Shown here: positions 7,191 through 10,117 of the stretch, in pieces
Position numbering within the stretch: position 1 is the first letter of the stretch
Layout: each line of letters begins with the position of its first letter
From: Kiritimatiellia bacterium
Lineage (GTDB): Bacteria > Verrucomicrobiota > Kiritimatiellia > RFP12 > UBA1067
NCBI GenBank assembly: GCA_017629455.1
Contig: JAGBXE010000101.1
Location: 1-10,117 of the forward strand
Reading direction: 5' to 3'
Length of the DNA stretch: 10,117 nt
The notes under the pieces: model-generated
The model's input: only the letters and a program-made list of their open reading frames with translations
The model's database searches: none
What the model was told of the DNA's origin: nothing
Translations under genes and position numbers: made by a program

Positions 7191-7199
7191 GTCCTCCTT
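7191..7199 (-). promoter_or_regulatory. Shine-Dalgarno-like AAGGAGGAC without a well-placed start
   Basis: The - strand carries a strong SD-like sequence here, but no usual start codon lies 5-12 bases downstream. The nearest in-frame codons are TTG at 7177-7179 (about 15 bases from the motif) and ATG at 7165. It may be a chance match or a relic, or it may indicate a longer leader for the CNNM gene. Confidence 0.25.
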
Positions 7200-7206
7200 G
7201 AGAATT

Positions 7207-7215
7207 TGCTATAAT
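7207..7215 (+). promoter_or_regulatory. Extended -10 promoter for the GH78 gene, predicting a leaderless mRNA
   Basis: TGCTATAAT gives a perfect -10 hexamer (7210-7215) with a TGn extension. Six bases (TCATAG) separate it from the ATG at 7222, so normal spacing puts the first transcribed base at the A of that ATG. No SD can be present on such a transcript, and none is seen upstream of the start. No convincing -35 box is found at the expected place. Confidence 0.6.
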
Positions 7216-7221
7216 TCATAG

Positions 7222-9438
7222 ATGAACTTAAGGAAAATAATATGCTTCTTTGCGCTAGGGTTGCTTTCCATTTCTACACTAGCTGCCAATACCGTTCAAA
7301 ACTGCATTATGTCGGGCGTATGGATTGAAAACGCCTTCAACACAACAAACGCATATGCTGGATTTTCTGGAAAATTCACCTGGTCAAAAGGCCAGAAAGC
7401 CATTTTAAAAGTTACGGCCGCCAACTCATATAGAGCCTGCGCCAACGGTCGTTTCGTCTCTACTGGGCCAGCACACTCGCCAAAAGGTTTTCTGCGCGTG
7501 GACGAGCGCAACATCACCGAGTTTCTGCATGAAGGCGAAAATATTATATCTGTAGAAGTCTCATCGTACTGTAACGAACGATGCTTTTCCAACTTTCCTC
7601 ACCCACCGCAAGCCGCATTCCAAGTAGAAGTCGACAATAAATGTGTCATTTGGACATCTCCTTGCGGCAAAGGCGGCGTTACCGGGAAACTCCTCAAAAG
7701 CCGCATCGCCAAAGTTCCTTTCTTTTCTTTTCAGCGTACTTGGATAGAAGAATACAGCCTGCAGAAAGATTCGTTTAACTGGCGCAAAAAAGGCCTGAAT
7801 ACGGGCGACAAATTAGTAGCGGCCGAACAGGTAAAATACATTACCCGCACAGTTCCTGAACTTGATTTCCCGATTGCCAACAACTTTAAGCCGCTTAAAA
7901 ACGCAAAAGGCGTTTACTACGATTGCGGCCGCTTACTTACCGGACATATCGGCTTTGCTATCCGCGCCCACAGCAAATGCACGGTTGAAGCCGCCTTTAC
8001 CGAATGGCCCAAAAACGGAACTGTCGATCCTGAGCGCAGCATATGGATAAACAAAAAGACGAAAGCCAAAACGATACAGACGAACGCCCGAATCATTCTG
8101 CACTTTGAAGAGCCGGGCATATACGAATTTGAATCAATAGAGCCGTATTCTCTTAGAGCAATCCAATTTAATTCAGCCCTTAAAGATTCATTCGAGGTTG
8201 CGACAAAGCCTTATGTGCGGCTAGTCGAAAACCCAGCAACCAAAATAGCGCATATGAAGTCTGAAGACCCGGTACTTGACACCATATTCGCGGCAGCTGC
8301 TGCAACATTTGCACAAAATGCCGTCGATGCCTACACCGACTGTCCAAGCCGCGAGCGTGCAGGGTGGAACGGAGATAGCTTCTTCCTATCCCGCGCAAAC
8401 GAAATTCTTTCGGGCGATCTCTCATACGATGTGCACTTCCTTGAAAACTTTCTCTTGCCAGCCGATTTCGATCCGCTTCCTAAAGGCGTAATCCCAATGT
8501 GCTACCCTGCATCAACCAAGGGGCGTTTTATAATAAACTGGGGCAACTTTTTCGTGATGCAGTTAGAGGAATTTACAACAAGGTCAGGCAATAGATATCT
8601 AGCAGACTCTCTCAAAAAACGAGTTGACGAATGGTTTGAATATCTTGCCAAGAACGAAAACGAAGACGGTCTAATCGAGCCGCTTCCAAGTTGGGCATTT
8701 ATCGAATGGTCCGCGGCGCAGCAATTTGCAGACGGCGTATCGTATCCTGCGAACATGATTTACGCATCCGCCCTTAAGTCTGCCGCCAAGCTCTATAAAG
8801 ATGATGCTCGCGAAAAGAAAGCCAACTACCTTATCGAGAACATCCGCAAACAATCATTCAATGGGCGTTTCTTCCGTGATCATGCTGTTAGAGAAAATGG
8901 TGCTCTTTCAGTAAGACCAGACGCGACAGAAACTGCCCAATTCTATGCTCTTTTCACTGGTGTTGCATCAAAGGAGCGCGACGGCGCATTTTTTAAACGC
9001 GTCATTGAGGACTTGGGCCCTTGCGGCAGAAGAAATGAGCTATACCCCGAAATGCCCGCTGCAGGCACATTCCTTGGCAATACAGTACGCCTTGATGTAC
9101 TCTCTAGGAATGGCGAAGACGAACGAACACTCAATGAAATAAAAGCGCTCTTCGCAAGCCAAGCATCTAAAACCCTTACTCTCTGGGAGACGGAAAACGA
9201 CGCATCCAGTTTGTGCCACGGCTTCGCAGGATATTCTGCCTACCTTATCGTTCGCAGCATTATGGGGCTAGATAAGATTGATTTCGACAAGCGCACCATA
9301 GTGATGCGCCATACAAACGGCACACTCCCAGATGCTGAAATCACGCTGCCGCTCAATAGCGCAATCCTTAAATTTAAACGCTTAAAAGGAAAAGTTGCTT
9401 GCGAAGAATCCGCAGACTTTAAGGTAATATTCCCGTAA
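7222..9438 (+). CDS. Secreted alpha-L-rhamnosidase-like glycoside hydrolase (GH78 family)
   Basis: Predicted inverting glycosidase releasing terminal alpha-L-rhamnose from plant or bacterial glycans, outside the cytoplasm. Residues 1-22 form a signal peptide (basic NLRK, hydrophobic core, cleavage near STLAA). A beta-sandwich region of the rhamnosidase N-terminal type follows (about 25-330; NGRFVSTGPAHSPKGF at 75-90). The (alpha/alpha)6 barrel is at about 345-685 and a small C-terminal beta domain ends the chain. The GH78 signature DCPSRERAGWNGD (373-385) supplies Asp373, general acid Glu378 and Asp385, with the same 5 and 7 residue spacing as the known Bacillus RhaB acids (567, 572, 579). 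Glu656 in TLWETE fits the general base, and His666 follows. The enzyme therefore looks active. Thirteen cysteines remain after the signal peptide, compatible with disulfides. The start is set by the signal peptide and the promoter directly upstream. A SIS-domain gene follows 18 bases later. Exact substrate linkage is unknown. Confidence 0.9.
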   Translation: MNLRKIICFFALGLLSISTLAANTVQNCIMSGVWIENAFNTTNAYAGFSGKFTWSKGQKAILKVTAANSYRACANGRFVSTGPAHSPKGFLRVDERNITEFLHEGENIISVEVSSYCNERCFSNFPHPPQAAFQVEVDNKCVIWTSPCGKGGVTGKLLKSRIAKVPFFSFQRTWIEEYSLQKDSFNWRKKGLNTGDKLVAAEQVKYITRTVPELDFPIANNFKPLKNAKGVYYDCGRLLTGHIGFAIRAHSKCTVEAAFTEWPKNGTVDPERSIWINKKTKAKTIQTNARIILHFEEPGIYEFESIEPYSLRAIQFNSALKDSFEVATKPYVRLVENPATKIAHMKSEDPVLDTIFAAAAATFAQNAVDAYTDCPSRERAGWNGDSFFLSRANEILSGDLSYDVHFLENFLLPADFDPLPKGVIPMCYPASTKGRFIINWGNFFVMQLEEFTTRSGNRYLADSLKKRVDEWFEYLAKNENEDGLIEPLPSWAFIEWSAAQQFADGVSYPANMIYASALKSAAKLYKDDAREKKANYLIENIRKQSFNGRFFRDHAVRENGALSVRPDATETAQFYALFTGVASKERDGAFFKRVIEDLGPCGRRNELYPEMPAAGTFLGNTVRLDVLSRNGEDERTLNEIKALFASQASKTLTLWETENDASSLCHGFAGYSAYLIVRSIMGLDKIDFDKRTIVMRHTNGTLPDAEITLPLNSAILKFKRLKGKVACEESADFKVIFP

Positions 9439-9456
9439 TAGGAGCTCAATTTTAAA

Positions 9457-10117
9457 ATGAAAGAATACCTCCAAAATATTACTGAGATTCTTACTAGAAT
9501 CGAGAAAGAAGAATCTTTGGCTATGGAGAAAGCCTCCGATGCCGTCTTTAACACTATTGCTAACGATGGCTTAATCCACGTCTTTGGATGTGGGCATTCT
9601 CACTTGCCAGCACTAGATGCATTTTACAGAGCAGGAGGGCTCGCCTCAGTATCGCCCCTTCTTGATGAAGATCTTATGCTTCATGATGGAGGAGCAAAAT
9701 CAAGTAGAATGGAAAAAATGCCCGGGATTGCCGCCGAAGCTTTCAGACGCGCCTGTATTGACCCGTCAAAAGATATACTCGTTATTATTTCCGCAAGCGG
9801 CAAAAATGCTGCTCCCGTAGAGATGCTTCGTACTGCCTTAGCTTCCAATGTAAAAACTATCGCAATTTCTTCTTCTTCATATAAATCACACGGCGGCATT
9901 CTACTTGATGAAGCAAATATAGCCATAGACTGCAAAGTTCCGTATGGAGATGCATCAATTGCAGTCGGCGAAGCAAAAATGGGAGGCCTTTCAACGTATG
10001 CTTCGCTTTTTATCTTAAACTCAATTCTTATCAGCGGCGCTAAAAAAGCACTTGCTTCAGGCGTTGTACCACCTGTGTACACTAGCGGCAACATTGAAGG
10101 TGGCACCGAACGGAATA
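9457..10117 (+). CDS. SIS-domain protein, UPF0309-type (putative phosphosugar-binding), cut by the right edge
   Basis: Predicted cytoplasmic phosphosugar-binding or isomerase protein. Of the gene, 220 codons are visible and the frame is open to the window edge; relatives are about 240-250 residues, so only the last few dozen residues are missing. Seen motifs: VFGCGHSHLPALDAFYRAGG at 42-61, LLDEDLMLHDGGAKSSRMEK at 68-87, the SIS serine loop ISASGKNAAPVEM at 111-123, and VPPVYTSGNIEGGTERN at 204-220, all typical of the UPF0309 group. The group has no firmly known reaction; its fold is that of GmhA, MurQ and similar phosphosugar enzymes. The ATG at 9457 has GGAG at 9441-9444, twelve bases away, a rather long spacing. 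It begins 18 bases after the rhamnosidase gene and is very likely in its operon, suggesting a role in using the released sugar, which is inference. Confidence 0.88.
   Translation, partial: MKEYLQNITEILTRIEKEESLAMEKASDAVFNTIANDGLIHVFGCGHSHLPALDAFYRAGGLASVSPLLDEDLMLHDGGAKSSRMEKMPGIAAEAFRRACIDPSKDILVIISASGKNAAPVEMLRTALASNVKTIAISSSSYKSHGGILLDEANIAIDCKVPYGDASIAVGEAKMGGLSTYASLFILNSILISGAKKALASGVVPPVYTSGNIEGGTERN

Noticed and set aside
7154..7219. 22-codon N-terminal extension of the CNNM gene from the ATG at 7219
   Set aside because: It has no SD, is hydrophilic before the first membrane helix, contains rare-looking codons such as AGG AGG, and collides with the GH78 promoter. It is kept as an alternative only.
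9681..10106. Open frame of 141 codons on the - strand near the right edge
   Set aside because: It is antisense to the SIS-domain gene, whose UPF0309 motifs run through this whole stretch.
1..10117. Mobile element, CRISPR array, tRNA or other RNA gene
   Set aside because: No transposase or integrase motifs, spaced direct repeats or tRNA-like cloverleaf sequences were noticed, and nearly all bases are used by ordinary coding genes.

Overview
This window comes from a bacterial chromosome with GC content that looks close to balanced. It is tightly packed, with standard stop codons, good Shine-Dalgarno (SD) sites at several genes, and TATAAT-type promoters. The strong SD sites and sigma70-like -10 boxes argue against Bacteroidota. 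A secreted GH78-type glycosidase, a nucleoside kinase of the long fused type and CNNM-type transporters would fit an anaerobic, glycan-using member of the PVC group (Kiritimatiellota, Lentisphaerota or Verrucomicrobiota). That placement is a guess from gene content, not shown by a marker gene.

Left block, + strand (1-1719): the end of a nucleoside (uridine-type) kinase that runs in from the left edge, then uppP (undecaprenyl-diphosphatase, lipid carrier recycling) 15 bases later. It meets the next block head-on, and a hairpin that may terminate both directions covers the junction (1785-1815).

Middle block, - strand (7153 down to 1810), six genes in very tight order. The first three are a CNNM/CorB-type transporter, a second DUF21 membrane protein that lacks the cytoplasmic CBS and CorC domains, and queA (queuosine tRNA modification); each joins the next by a 4-base start/stop overlap. 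A likely internal promoter just after queA starts the second half: a protein of two PAS domains with no output domain, an S4-plus-RluA-family pseudouridine synthase, and an OmpR/PhoB-type response regulator without a histidine kinase nearby. The last two also overlap by ATGA.

Right block, + strand (7222 to the end): a secreted alpha-L-rhamnosidase-like GH78 enzyme with all four catalytic acids visible, then a SIS-domain protein of the UPF0309 type cut by the right edge.

The most interesting points are: (1) the coupled PAS / pseudouridine synthase / orphan regulator unit; (2) the tandem DUF21 pair, one full length and one reduced to its membrane domain; (3) three extended -10 promoters placed so that the transcripts would have leaders of only 0 to 6 bases; (4) the rhamnosidase-SIS pair. 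No RNA gene, CRISPR array or insertion sequence was seen, and no stretch longer than about 100 bases lacks a gene.
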